DNA of 64,000 nt, from positions 1,240,001 to 1,304,000 of the forward strand of contig BQUP01000004.1 in the NCBI GenBank assembly GCA_022835595.1. Reading direction: 5' to 3'. A model generated the notes under the pieces. The model searched no databases and was not told the origin of the DNA. It saw only the letters and a program-made list of their open reading frames with translations. Of this stretch, positions 1 through 10,658 are shown piece by piece; position 1 is the stretch's first letter, and every line of letters starts with the position of its first letter. This DNA is from Cystobasidium ongulense. Its lineage: Eukaryota; Basidiomycota; Cystobasidiomycetes; Cystobasidiales; Cystobasidiaceae. The translations under genes were made by a program, and so were the position numbers.

Positions 1-129
1 GGTGAATACGATGTTGATGATGATGCAGATTTGCTCGTTGAAGCGCTAGTCAATGGCCCGCCTTTTACAGCTTCTTCAGCCGGAGAAACAGAATCTTTCA
101 GATTAAACGACGTGAATGGCGTAGCTTGA
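1..129 (+). CDS. C-terminal end of an unidentified protein (partial)
   Basis: The window opens inside a coding frame. From base 1 the frame reads 42 residues beginning GEYDVDDDADLLVEALVNGP and ends at TGA at 127-129. The stretch is acidic, then Ser/Thr-rich, as is common for a disordered protein tail. Nothing in it identifies a family, and the rest of the gene lies upstream of the window. It could also be a last exon whose true start is a splice acceptor just outside. The longer antisense frames here (98-420) are overlapping and lack any recognisable motif, so I prefer the plus-strand reading. Confidence 0.4.
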   Translation, partial: GEYDVDDDADLLVEALVNGPPFTASSAGETESFRLNDVNGVA

Positions 130-588
130 CGAGGATATCGACGAGCATGAACAGCTGAGAATGGTCTTCTTCTCGAGACCGACGTTGTCGATAAAGACGT
201 GATCGGAGTCGTGCTGGTGCTTTTCCTTGACGTGACATGGACGAGCGACTCTGTAGACGCAGTGAGTGCTCGTCTGAAGGCACATGTACATGCTGAGTGC
301 ATGTTGCTTGAGTCGTGAGGAAGCGGAGCAATCTGTTAATAGGTGACAAGGCAAGCCGATTAATGTCGACGAGATCCGAAGTTGCTTGGAAATGGCAGCA
401 CATACTGGATTATAGAACAAGATGACATGGCTAGGACAATGGGTTCATGACTTGATGCTAATCATTAGATGAGTGATACAATGTATGCTGAGTTTATATG
501 CTAAATCTTATACAAGGTGATGTAAGGTCAGACCACAAGAAAGCTACATATTCAATGCTCACCCGCCATAGCTACCTGAAGTATAACA
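130..588. other. Convergent intergenic stretch
   Basis: It lies between the end of the plus-strand gene and the end of the minus-strand arrestin gene, so it should hold two 3' untranslated regions. It becomes AT-rich from about 450. I see no RNA gene or repeat in it. Confidence 0.4.
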
Positions 589-2151
589 CTATCTACCACT
601 AGGTAAATAAACCCTAGACCTAACCGTAATAGGTCGTTTCAAAGCTTGAGAATATAAACGAGCTTGAATAAAATGACTAATTTCAGCACCACAAGTAAAC
701 ATAGTAACTTCATCTTTTGGTATTTGTAAATTTCCTTTAATTTCACCATGTCCTAATCTAGCGTTTCTTTCTTCATTCTCATTGCTATTGTTGTTCGAAT
801 TGAAGGAATTCAATTCTGAAGGAGAAGATTCAACCTTACCTTGAGCTATTGCCATTGGTGCCCATTGATATTCTTGGCCTTCACGTGAACGTTCAACCGG
901 TCTTGTTCGACTTGCTCGATTTAAAATTACTTCTACTCTTGGATTCACCGTTGACAATAAAGGTGCTGAAGAGGCTTGGTACAGAGGTGGAAGATCTGGA
1001 CCTCCTCCTTCTGGTGAACCTTCGAAAGGCGGCGGTGACATCGATAATCCGTCCAGGAACTCATTATCGGCAGAAAAGAGAGGAGCAGAGGAGTCCGCTA
1101 TACGATATGTCACCGTGTATGCGATGATTCCACCTCGAGTCGTAGGAGGAACGAACGAAAGCTGAACATGTCGCAATAAGAGAGTCAGAACGTTCTTCTA
1201 TTCCAGCTTGGCAAAGCCAAAACCTACAAGGCACTCTAGCTCGGGCACGTCAGTACTCTCCTGGGCAGAAGTATACTTGAAGGGACCTCTCTGAGCGCCA
1301 CGTATCTCTTCCTGCGTAGAATAGCCAGGCGGGGCATCGTCGACTACCTGAAGAGGTATCTTGACTCTGAGGATAAGAGAAGAATTGTGAGTAGGTATGG
1401 CATGAGGGTCTAGGAATGACAAGACTCACTTTTGTTTCCGTTTCAAAAAGCCTTTCCTATCTAAAACGGCAGAGATAGAATACTTTACTTCTATAGTACT
1501 CGTATCTATCGCTCCCACATCTCGGTCAAAGTGTCTCAAATCGATTGAGGGCGGTAAGGCATATGTAACAGCAGGACAAGTACATTGCTTCATTTTAGGA
1601 AGGTCAACTGAGAATTCGAATACCTTCTTGCTGTCACTGGAAGAGGTTGACGTATTGTATGATTGCTTCTCCATCTGGGAATTCGCCACTGATGAACCGT
1701 CGGGATCTTCTGCATCCCAGATAAGCTTATCGATTGAGAGGAAAGAGTGCGTTTCTCTGAACGTGACAGGTGCTGCTCCTCCGTATCCTGACCCACCAAG
1801 AGCATTGACTCCAATGGCCGCTTGATACCTCATCTTTCCCATGATCATGCAACCGCATTTGCCCGTCAAGGCGATCCGCAGACTCTTGCAGTCCTTGAGC
1901 GAAGCTACTTCTACACGACCTTGAAGCTCGTCTCCTGGATTGACCATCCTGGACTGCTGAAGCAAAGAAAGGCGGAGCTTGTCTGCCGATCCCGCCGCTG
2001 GACTCGGCTCTAATCCAGCTGGCAGCGAAGAAGGTCCTGCTTCAGCTTCTTCGGGAATTCCCAGCTGAAGGCCATCATCGCTATCCACCGACGAGGCAGT
2101 CGCTGCGGTCTTGGTGCTTGTGCTGCTCTTCCATCGCTTGAGTGTGTTCAT
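589..2151 (-). CDS. Alpha-arrestin-like (ART-type) ubiquitin-ligase adaptor
   Basis: The three exons are 2151-1430, 1366-1228 and 1161-589. They join in phase and give 477 residues. After a Ser/Ala-rich N-terminus comes an arrestin N-like beta-sandwich segment (SRMVNPGDELQGRV, then LRIALTGKCGCMIMG), followed by an Asn/Ser-rich segment and a C-terminal stretch ending in VRSRVYLPSGR. Two PPxY motifs are visible, PPGY in exon 2 and PPLY in exon 3. In fungi, alpha-arrestins with PPxY motifs recruit the Rsp5/NEDD4 ubiquitin ligase to plasma-membrane transporters and trigger their endocytosis. That role is inferred from family and motifs; the cargo is unknown. The gene is divergent from the phosphate carrier, with about 316 bases between the starts. 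Similarity to any one yeast ART cannot be decided by eye. Confidence 0.72.
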
Positions 2152-2467
2152 CCATGCGATGCGATGCGTGCCTTCTTCCTTATCAGCGGCCTTCGATGCT
2201 CTTTTCGGCCGGCCTTGCTGCTTTGGATTATGATTGTATGATACCGTGCAGGTGACTCAGTGCTGATTACTGTGTTAATAACAATGATAGTTTGGGGTAA
2301 TCATCGTCATTGCAAAAGGTAATAATGCAAGCAACTTCATTTGCATTTATAAAGCTCGATCAAGCTGTCGAAAAGGCTGATCTTCTAGGAATTGATTTCA
2401 ACTTGACAGCTTCTCGACACGACTGACTGCACGGCTTTTAATCCTTCTTCAAGTCATTCTCAAGACC
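2152..2467. promoter_or_regulatory. Shared divergent promoter region
   Basis: It separates the ATG codons of the arrestin-like gene (minus) and the phosphate carrier (plus). The first part is GC-rich with 'gatgcgatgcgatgcg', the middle is AT-rich (about 2240-2360). No specific factor site can be assigned by eye. Confidence 0.35.
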
Positions 2468-4017
2468 ATGGCTGCCGCTAAACTGACTGCTACTGGGCGG
2501 CCTGAATTCAGCGCGTTGGAGTAGGTCGCTTGTCAAGTGGCGGACGTCGTGAAGCCGCCAGCTTGAAGAGGCAGAACTCGTCGCATGTACTCACGCCTGT
2601 CTGCTCTGACAGCTATTCCAAGTTCTTCACCGCTGGAGCACTATGCTGCACTCTCACCCATGGTCAGTCTGTCAAGCGGGGCAAAGAGCAAGAGCATGAA
2701 ATGCTGATTGACACGGATTGGGGTACCTTCAGGTGGAATGACGCCTATTGACGTTGTCAAGGTGTGCATTCAGAGCGTCTATACTAGAGGACTTCAGCTA
2801 AGGCCTAAGCTATGCAGACACGAATCCAGGTCGACCCTTCTCTCAAAGGCAAGAACATGCTAGTCGCCGGCAAGGATATAGTGGCAAAGTAAGCCTGGCC
2901 AGCTTCCCTTGTAGCGGTCGGCGTAGTGAAGATTCCATACTAACACATCCCTATCGTCCACAGGGAAGGTCTTGGTGTACTTCTAACAGGTTTTGGTGCG
3001 CTTTCTTCACCTCAGGTGGATTTTGACATAAGTCTGGCTGACACACTATCCGAATATTCTTCTTTTGCATCCTGCAGGTCCGACTGCATTTGGTTATCTA
3101 GTGCAAGGAGGAGCCAAGTTTGCAGGATACGAGTTCTTCAAAGCGAAAGCAGTAGATGCAGTAGGAGGTTATGATAATGCAGTACAATATAGAACACCAA
3201 TCTATCTAGGAGCATCGGCTATTGCTGAATTCTTTGCGGATATCCTGCTTACACCCTGCGAAGCTACTCGTATCCGACTAGTCAGTCAGAGAGGATATGC
3301 AACTGGTTTCCTCCCTGCTTTTGCTAGGATGGCTAGAGAAGGTGGTTTCAGAGAGTTCTACGCAGGGTAAGCGCCGTATTCGTTACTTGGATCTTGGCGG
3401 GCAAGTCTGCGTATATTGATGCCTCTACCACAACAGTTTCGTACCCATCCTTGCGAAACAAGTGCCATACGCTGTTGGACAATTCACCGTCAACGAGTGG
3501 GCGCACGAAACCGTCAACAAAAGCTTAGGCAAGGAGCGAGTAGAAGCGATGGGTGGAGGAATGTCGACCGTCGTCAATCTAGGGTGTGGTGTCGTGGCCG
3601 TGAGTCGGATCCTCGCATCTTGATGCACATCTTCACTTTGCTGAACTCGTTATATACTTCAAGGGTATCGCCGCTGCCATCATCTCACAACCAGGAGATA
3701 CGCTCCTCTCTCAGATTAACAAAGGAGAAGGTGGTCCAGGAAGCTCTACTTCAAAATTGATTCGTCTCGCTAAAGAAGCTGGCTTTTCTGGACTTTTCGT
3801 TGGACTGGGACCGAGAATCGTAATGACGGCCGGTCTCGTCAGTGGACAATGTGAGCCGCGTTCGATTTTCACTAGCTGACTCATAGTAAAACTCATATCT
3901 GATCTGAATATTCGTCGTGTTTTCCTTTGTTGCGCAGTTGTTCTTTACGGTGCTATCAAAGATATGCTCAAGAGTCCACCTGGTGTCGAAATCCACAAGG
4001 TCGAGGTCACTAATTAG
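2468..4017 (+). CDS. MIR1: Mitochondrial phosphate carrier
   Basis: This is a mitochondrial carrier family protein that imports inorganic phosphate with protons across the inner membrane for ATP synthesis. Nine exons can be joined in phase (2468-2520, 2613-2662, 2733-2761, 2818-2888, 2964-2995, 3078-3366, 3437-3599, 3664-3850, 3938-4017), giving 317 residues, the usual size. The first repeat reads [31 protein letters not shown], with the Px[D/E]xx[K/R] carrier signature. The second repeat holds ADILLTPCEATRIR and the third IISQPGDTLLSQI. The [16 protein letters not shown] region is typical of phosphate carriers rather than other carriers. One exon is only 29 bases. The gene is followed 300 bases later by MIA40 on the same strand, also mitochondrial. 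Confidence 0.93.
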
Positions 4018-4319
4018 ACATTTTACCCGGCATAGTGCTTGAAGTGTGACTTATTAGAGTCGAGCCAGATAGCTTGGTAATAGCGCTAGCGTGCTCTTGC
4101 CTTGTTCCTAATCTATACGAACCTCCACAAAGCCTGCTTCCATACGCTTTTTCGATGTAGACCGGGCGACGATACAACTTAGACATCTCATTGTAGATTC
4201 ACATTCACATGTCCTTTATTCTGTCATTTGATAAATATGAAAGCATCCCAAGAAGTCGCCTTTGCATTTGACGATCTGCTTCTTGCTCTTGCTCCGATCA
4301 CCCATCCACCAACGCCATC
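4018..4319. other. Tandem intergenic spacer
   Basis: It holds the 3' end of the phosphate carrier transcript and the promoter of the MIA40-like gene. I see no open frame with family features and no RNA gene in it. Confidence 0.35.
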
Positions 4320-5359
4320 ATGTTCGTCCGACCTGTCAGCAAGCGAGCAGCTCGCATAGCCCAGACGCTCCCATCATGCTCTTCATCAGCGAGAGCGGTG
4401 GGTGGTGTGCGCTTAGCCTCGAGTCAGATCCCGACAAAGAAACCGCCCCATAGAGTCGCAGGAGGCCAAAATTCCATGCTGGTAGGCTCGGCAGTCCTCG
4501 GTGCGACCCTGTTGCTTGGGTATGCGTTTGGACGAGGCGAGAATGTCGAACATGCTGCACATAGCACCCTGGGTGCGTGTTTCCTGCCTTGGTCAGACCT
4601 GGGAAGCCATTCCGTCGAATTGACGTGTATCAACGATGAGTAATTGGCTGATCTGGAGCCTGCGTCGCATTTGGCCATTTTATTATAACAGCATCAGCAG
4701 CTGCCAATGTAGATACAAAGGCACCATCGATAGTAAAGAAGAAGCTCGAAGAAGCGAAAGAGACCGTCTCAAGCCATATACCAAAGAGCTCTTCCAGCAG
4801 TACCGGAAGCCAGAAAACTACGCCACCTGCTGTCTCTTCGACAGGCGCAACCGAACCCGCCCCATCAATAGAAGAGGACAGAATATCAGTTACTTCATCA
4901 GTTTCAGATCCAGGATCGTTGTCTTCCTCGTCATCGGAAACAAGCGAAGAGGAGGAGGAAGAAGATCCAAGACAAGCTGCTTTCAATCCTGAAACTGGAG
5001 AAATCAATTGGGATTGCCCTTGTTTAGGTGGAATGGCACATGGTGTATGCGGCGAACAATTCAGAGAAGCTTTCGCTTGCTTTGTCTATTCTAAAGAAGA
5101 GCCAAAGGGACAGGATTGCATAGAAAAGTTTAGAGGAATGCAAGAGTGCTTTGCTGCCCATCCTGAAGTCTATGGTGAAGGTAAGCTGCACTATCTACTT
5201 GAACCGCCGAATGAGGGACAATCTTTGACAGTTTTTCGATGTGCAGTCATGGGCGAGGATGATGATGAGGAGCTCTCCGGCACGTCCGATGACGGTTCAG
5301 ACTACGATATAATTGAAGCTGTCGAAAAGGCCTTGACCGGTGATTCGAAATCAAATTAA
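4320..5359 (+). CDS. MIA40: Mitochondrial intermembrane space import oxidoreductase MIA40
   Basis: The exons 4320-4572, 4692-5180 and 5247-5359 join in phase to 284 residues. The N-terminus is basic and Ser-rich (mitochondrial presequence), followed by one membrane segment around residues 52-70 ([19 protein letters not shown]), a Ser/Glu-rich linker, and the catalytic domain. The domain shows the redox-active CPC motif (NWDCPCLGG) and twin Cx9C motifs, [11 protein letters not shown] and [11 protein letters not shown]. In fungi MIA40 is anchored in the inner membrane and oxidises small Cys-rich proteins in the intermembrane space together with ERV1. The acidic tail after the Cx9C helices is longer than in animal CHCHD4. 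The identification rests on motifs plus domain order and is firm. Confidence 0.93.
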
Positions 5360-5563
5360 GGACGAAGGCGTCGAAAGTATATACCAGGTGATCGTCCTTC
5401 ACTGTATTAACAATATCGTTATGATGCAAGATCATTGTAAACAGCGCGAAACAACACTGCTCCACATCACAGTTGCGACAATCTGAAATGGTATGATTTG
5501 ATTGCACATTGGGTATTTGGTCTATACTGAAGTGTGTATACAATGATATATCTGATGCTAGAC

Positions 5564-7612
5564 TTACAACTTCTTCTCGCTTACTAAACGTATTCGCATG
5601 GGAATGCCGTTATTCGGTTGCGCCTGGAAAACATCGTTGCCGTAACCGTCAGCAAGGAGTGATCACGAAGAAACACGGGAAAGTAATAGTAACTCACAGT
5701 CAAACGGAATGTTTGATAAGGTTCACCTTCTCCAGCGTATTCGAAGTCGAACAGACGGACCTGTATAACAGCTTCCAATCAGTTGTGCACTGCGGGTACA
5801 GACCTTTATGAATTCACCGTCATAGCAAGGATGATTTTCTGTTCCATCAAGCCGAACTCCATGCCTATGCAGTTCTTCGGACGTAGAAGGATCACGAGAG
5901 AAATGAGCTTCAGGCAGGATACGAAGGTATTCATCGCCAGACTCATCTTTTGAAAAAGGTTGCCACGCCATGGGTGGAGCCATTACATTTCCCTGGTCAT
6001 CGATCCATCTTTCTGGCTTGAACATATCTGCGTCCTCGCCCCAGGTAGCTGTTGAGCGATCAAAATGTTAGATCTGCTATGTATGAAGCCTCATACGCGC
6101 AACGATACATACCTTTTGACCTGTGCAAACACCAGTGATTGACCCACAGCATGCATCCAGCCACAGAGTAGTTGGTACCCATATGCTCGACGACGTATAA
6201 TTCGCTATCCGCCTGTCTGACAGCTGCGGCCGGCGGGTATAATCTCAAAGCTTCTCTCATCACAGCGAGGGTGTATTTCATCTCGTTCAAGATGGTCGGA
6301 TCTTTGGCTATATAGCCACCCTCTCGGCCTATTGAATCCTTGCCTGCAAAGACATTATCGTGTTCTTCCCGCAGACGCTGAAGAACTTCCGGTTGTTGAG
6401 ATAAATGGTAGTATATCCACGCCAAAGTGCTGCTCGCCGTATCGTGTCCAGCTAGCACGAAAGTCTTGATTTGATCTATCAAAGTTGAAACGCCAAATTC
6501 TGGATGATTCGCCAAAGCCCAGTCGAGGACGTCTATTTTTTCCTTGTTGAGTAAGTCACTTTGCTTGCTATCGTCTATATGTTGTTGAACTTTTGGAGCC
6601 AGTAGGTCGTACATTTGTCTCGCACGACGCTTTTCTCCAATCTGATTTAAAGGCGTCAAAGTCGAGAACAATGCATTCACGACGCCAGTCTTGGATGCAT
6701 GCTCCAATTGACTATTGAGGACCGAGAGTAGTTGATTCGACAGTTGCTTATCGTAACTTCCGATAGTCACCCGCAGAATAAGATCCAAGGTGGCCTCTAC
6801 AAGGTAATCGGCCATTACTGCGGTCTGGCCATCCTTCGCTCGAATCTTGAGGGTATCGACAAAGTCCTGGCTGACTTGTACGATATCTTCAGTCCAAGAG
6901 CGTTCCAGGTGTCCCTATAGTAATGTTGCACGTGCCCAGTTGGGAGTGTGTCAGTGAAATGTCACAGCATATCGACTGAGCCTAGATTTAAATCATGTCA
7001 CCTTCTTGAAGCCAGGAGCTATAGACTTTCTAACAGTGCTCCAGTTCTCTTTGCCCTTTTCATCACTAGCAGCAAGAGCGAAACTTTCCTTACCGAATAT
7101 AGGAAAGTGAACCTTCATAGCACCTAGGCATTTAGGTAGATTATCAACTCTAACGATCTGATCAGCTATGCTAGGATCCGAGATGATACAAACGGGTAAA
7201 GCGAAAGGCCATAAATCTAGATAAACTAGACCATTTCCATAGCTTGTGGATATTGATTCGGCTGTATAGTCTATATGCTTGCCCTTGAAACTGGAAGCGT
7301 GGTCTGCAAAGGTCCGCAGATGACCGAATATGAACTCATGTGGAGGTCCAGGTAGACCTAGTTTCCTCCATCGCTTTCGGTGTCGGTACAGCTTGTATAT
7401 AAATCCGAGAAGAACAGGACATCCGATCGCCGCTGCATAGGCCACTGAAGTTGAGAAGCCAGGAAAACGGCAGGCATTGTCAGAATGTGAACATCAACTC
7501 TGCTAGAGAATGGTGAAGGGAAGCCAGTCCACTCACAGAGCAAGCGCCATGACAGACGCGGACCATCTCGCCACGGCCACAACAATGCCGCCAATCTCTC
7601 GCTTGCCTCCAT
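5564..7612 (-). CDS. Cytochrome P450 monooxygenase with an AT-AC intron in the heme loop
   Basis: Seven exons join in phase: 7612-7537, 7444-7002, 6914-6113, 6048-5947, 5882-5818, 5760-5698 and 5623-5564, giving 536 residues. The sequence shows an N-terminal membrane anchor (LAYAAAIGCPVLLGFIYKLY), a Pro-rich hinge (LGLPGPP), the I-helix AGHDTAS, the ExxR helix (EALRLYPP), FKPERW, and the heme loop FSKGPKNCIG with the ligand Cys at about residue 479. It is therefore a microsomal heme monooxygenase; the substrate is unknown. The heme loop exists only if 5946-5883, which starts ATGAGT and ends TAC, is removed. No GT-AG intron of the right phase lies there. An in-frame ATG also exists at 7795, but the start at 7612 puts the anchor near the N-terminus. 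Confidence 0.88.
5883..5946 (-). other. AT-AC intron (U2-type donor) in the P450 gene
   Basis: On the minus strand this 64-base segment begins ATGAGT and ends TTCTAC. Removing it joins AAA-G to GT-CCG and gives the exact P450 signature FxxGxxxCxG. CTCAT, about 20 bases from the 3' end, fits a branch site. The donor is a GTGAGT site with only the first base changed, unlike the ATATCC donor of U12 introns. Confidence 0.8.
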
Positions 7613-8148
7613 TCCGCTCTCTTCCCTTTTCCCACAACCTTGGAGCTCAGATGGATCCGTGCAGACAAAGCATTGAGAATGATGCTGAATGTCGCTGTTC
7701 CTGAACGTGTTGCTGTCGTGGTGGGAGCAAGCCCTCGCAATACTTCGAAGAGGCCGACCTTGGCTTCGAAAGGCAATCGAAACGGGATCAGCCATAATAT
7801 CGCCGTCAAAAGAAAGTCAAATCAAGTCTGCAAGTGAAGCACAAAGCATGCCTGTGTCTTCTCAAACACACCATACGCGGACACCCTTGCCACCGATAAT
7901 TTGGTTCAAGCTTGTATTTCAGGCTACAGGGGTGTGTTCAAGAATCATTTGTACGGTACATATAAAGGCTAAAGATTAAAGGAAGCGAAGCGAAGGAGAG
8001 TCTAAAGAGAGTAGGACGCTTCATTGTGTCCGATCTGATAAGGCATGGTTGCTGAATCTTCCTGGCCTCTCAGGGATCCCCTACCTCCTTGCTCTTCCAA
8101 CTTAAGGCAAGGGAGTACCAAGATTCCCGGTGATCCAATGCTCCCTCT
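7613..8148. other. P450 promoter and 3' end of the next gene
   Basis: This is a head-to-tail spacer on the minus strand. Several short overlapping frames are open, including an in-frame extension of the P450 start to 7795, but none shows a domain. I see no repeat or RNA gene. Confidence 0.35.
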
Positions 8149-10052
8149 TCATTCGTATCGAGGGAGACCTTCACTCTCAACGACTACGACCTCGCTCAGA
8201 GGTTGTGCCTCCTTCTCCTTCTCGTTCATAAGTGGCATCTTGCCATCCTGCTCCTGCTGCAACAATCCTTCTTCCTCCTCTGCACCAAGTCTTACATTTC
8301 CCTGTCTCTTCTTGATGACAATTCTTCTGACAACGTGGAAAGTGACCGCCGAAGCAGAAACAGCCGAGACGACGAGAAGAGTGATAGGATGCATGACAAT
8401 AGATCCAAATAGAGCCAAGCCGTATACTAGACCAATTGCCATTCTTCTAAAGAAGTTTCCGCATTTGCCATGGTGCTTCTTATCACCAAAGCCATGAGGC
8501 TTGCCGTTGTGTTGAGGATGGTGAGGTCTCATGTGGTGCTTGATCTCTTTGCGTGCTTCAGTAGCACTCTCATAGCCTTCATCATCGTCCGCAAGTCCCG
8601 AGAATGGATTATCGAGCATGGGTCGATGTCCAATGACTCTGCCAGGAGCAGTTTCGCTGTTTATCCTCTGTGCTGCATCCTTTCCTACTCTCCACATGCC
8701 CTTGGCGCCATGGCAAGGCCGTCGAGGTTCTCCGGTCTGAGAGGGTCGTCCCCAGCGGGAAATATCAAGAGTGCGAGCGATCCATCCTAGAAGGCCGAAT
8801 GGGCCATTCTCTTTCTCATCATGACCGTGATGGCCATGATGACCGTGACTGCCGTTCTTGTGCTTGTGATCGCCGTGGTGATGCTGTGGCTCCTTGTTCA
8901 TGCCGTCCTTGCTGGTATCAAAAGGGCGGGTACGTCTAGGTCCACCTTCGACAGGAGGTAGACCCTGGACCATGGCGGGACCAGGAACTCTCTGAGCTTG
9001 CTCGATAGGTGCTTTGCCGTCGATAGCAAGAGTTTCAATCTTCTCAATTTTGTTGCCTGATCCAGTTACGATAAGTTGAAGGATAGGAGTATAGATCGAG
9101 GTTGTGTGAGGTAGAGTCTTTCCTTCTACTTCGGTGATTCGGATCCACAAGCCAACTTGACGGATGGTGACAGCTCCAATCGAAGGTGTGCCATCTTCGC
9201 CGTCAAACTTGGCGATGGGAACGGAAGGAGTGATAGGCTGAGATTCGACCCTGACTTCGACACCAACTATACCGGTAGACATCTGTTCGACGAGGCCTTG
9301 GACTTCTTCGACGCTCATGCCGAGGACTGCGTTGTCAGGGTCTTGTGGAAGACGGAATGTCTACCAGAATGAGATGTATGAAGATCAGTATGCAGCATCT
9401 TTTGAAGGGGGAACAGGCAAGCAACGTGGCAACACGCGTAGATGGCGGTAACAAGGCTATACAAAAACGACCCACCTCCGCTTTGATACCGACTACAGTG
9501 ACGGGAGCGCTCTTGTCGTTTCCAGAAATGTCGAGAGATGCATCGTTGACGTTGATCTTGCCCTTGTCAGCATCAAGCTGGATCTTGAGGAACAGATGAG
9601 TGTCGCGCTCGAGCAAGAGTTCGGCAGCAGAATCTGCGGTCGGGTCGGAGAACAGGTCTTGAGTGCTGGATTGAATATGGTGTATATCAGTATGAGTGCT
9701 GCTGCATGCGCTGCTGTCCACCTGGCATTGTCATCCTCCAGCAAAGGCATGCAGCACACCGCGCTGCGGAGCGCAGCCACTGGGGAAACACTACGGACAC
9801 GGTACCAACAGCACACCGCGAGACTCACCGCTGGACACGGACGACTATCTCTCCATTATCGAGCTTCTCTCTGTGTCTGTCAATGTCGACGCTGGTCTTT
9901 GTGATTTCAAAGTTTGGATTGGCGGTGACGGCGCCGAACAGCGTGGCTGGAAACGTGATAACAAGTCAGTACTTCAGACCATCCATGCACCGCAAGTCGG
10001 GCAGAGGAGACGCACCTGCTGCCAGAGCGACAGCACCGTTGAGGAGCTTCAT
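8149..10052 (-). CDS. Secretory single-pass membrane protein with His-rich region, function unknown
   Basis: The exons 10052-10016, 9946-9829, 9665-9476 and 9360-8149 join in phase to 518 residues. A signal peptide is clear (MKLLNGAVALAAATLFGAVTA). The lumenal part starts NPNFEITKTSVDIDRHREK and looks beta-rich. Around residues 255-285 lies a His/Gly/Lys-rich tract (HHHGDHKHKNGSHGHHGHHG). A hydrophobic segment follows near residues 415-455 (MAIGLVYGLALFGSIVM and following residues), then a basic stop-transfer and an acidic tail ending LPRYE. This predicts a type I membrane protein of the secretory pathway. The His tract might bind metal, but that is inference. I do not recognise the family. 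Confidence 0.72.
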
Positions 10053-10658
10053 GCTTGCTGGTCGCTTTGCTGGCTTGTGCAATTCAGCCTTGCTGGTCAA
10101 GAGGCAAGAGAGGCGGATAGCTGTCCACGCAGCAGCTCCATCTCGCACGCAGCACGCAGCACGGCAGACTGCGCGAGCATTCCGCAGAGCCAAGACAGCT
10201 TGTGACGGAAGAGCAGCGGAGAGCCGAGTTGCCTTTCATGTGCGCAATACCGTACTCTCTGCAGCCCCAGACGTGCAAGCTTGACACGCTGGAGCGGTCA
10301 AAAGCGACACGCCACCAAGTATGACCTGTATAGTCTACATTGAATGCAGCCACACATTCAATATGGACGTAGCCAGATGAGATGGCCCAGTAACTGCGTT
10401 CAAAATCACTAGTTTTCAAGCTAATGGCTTTGATTAGATACTCGATGCCAGAAAACGCCATTACGGTATTTCTCAGCTAAAACGTAACAAAAACCACAGA
10501 GGGTATGATTTTAAAGGAGCGAACAGAACACATCGAGTAAGTAGTCTGCGGTATTCTATATATCAACAACGACATCTACTGTTGAACATCCCCGGGAAGA
10601 GTAGGGGAAGTGAAAGTCAACAAAACCAATAGTTATAGCGAAAGGCCATATAGACCAT
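10053..10658. other. Spacer between two minus-strand genes
   Basis: It should contain the promoter of the His-rich membrane protein gene and the 3' end of the SNF2 gene. Only short overlapping frames without motifs are seen. Confidence 0.35.

Noticed and set aside
4919-5359. MIA40 as a single-exon protein starting at the Ser/Glu-rich segment
   Set aside because: Two upstream exons add a presequence and membrane segment in phase, as fungal MIA40 requires.
5564-7612. P450 as a broken pseudogene lacking the heme Cys
   Set aside because: The heme motif is present in another frame and is joined exactly by an AT-AC intron. All other junctions are in phase and all other P450 motifs are intact.
9706-10284. 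192-codon plus-strand frame
   Set aside because: It overlaps the first exons of the His-rich membrane protein on the other strand, which have signal peptide and spliced phase support.
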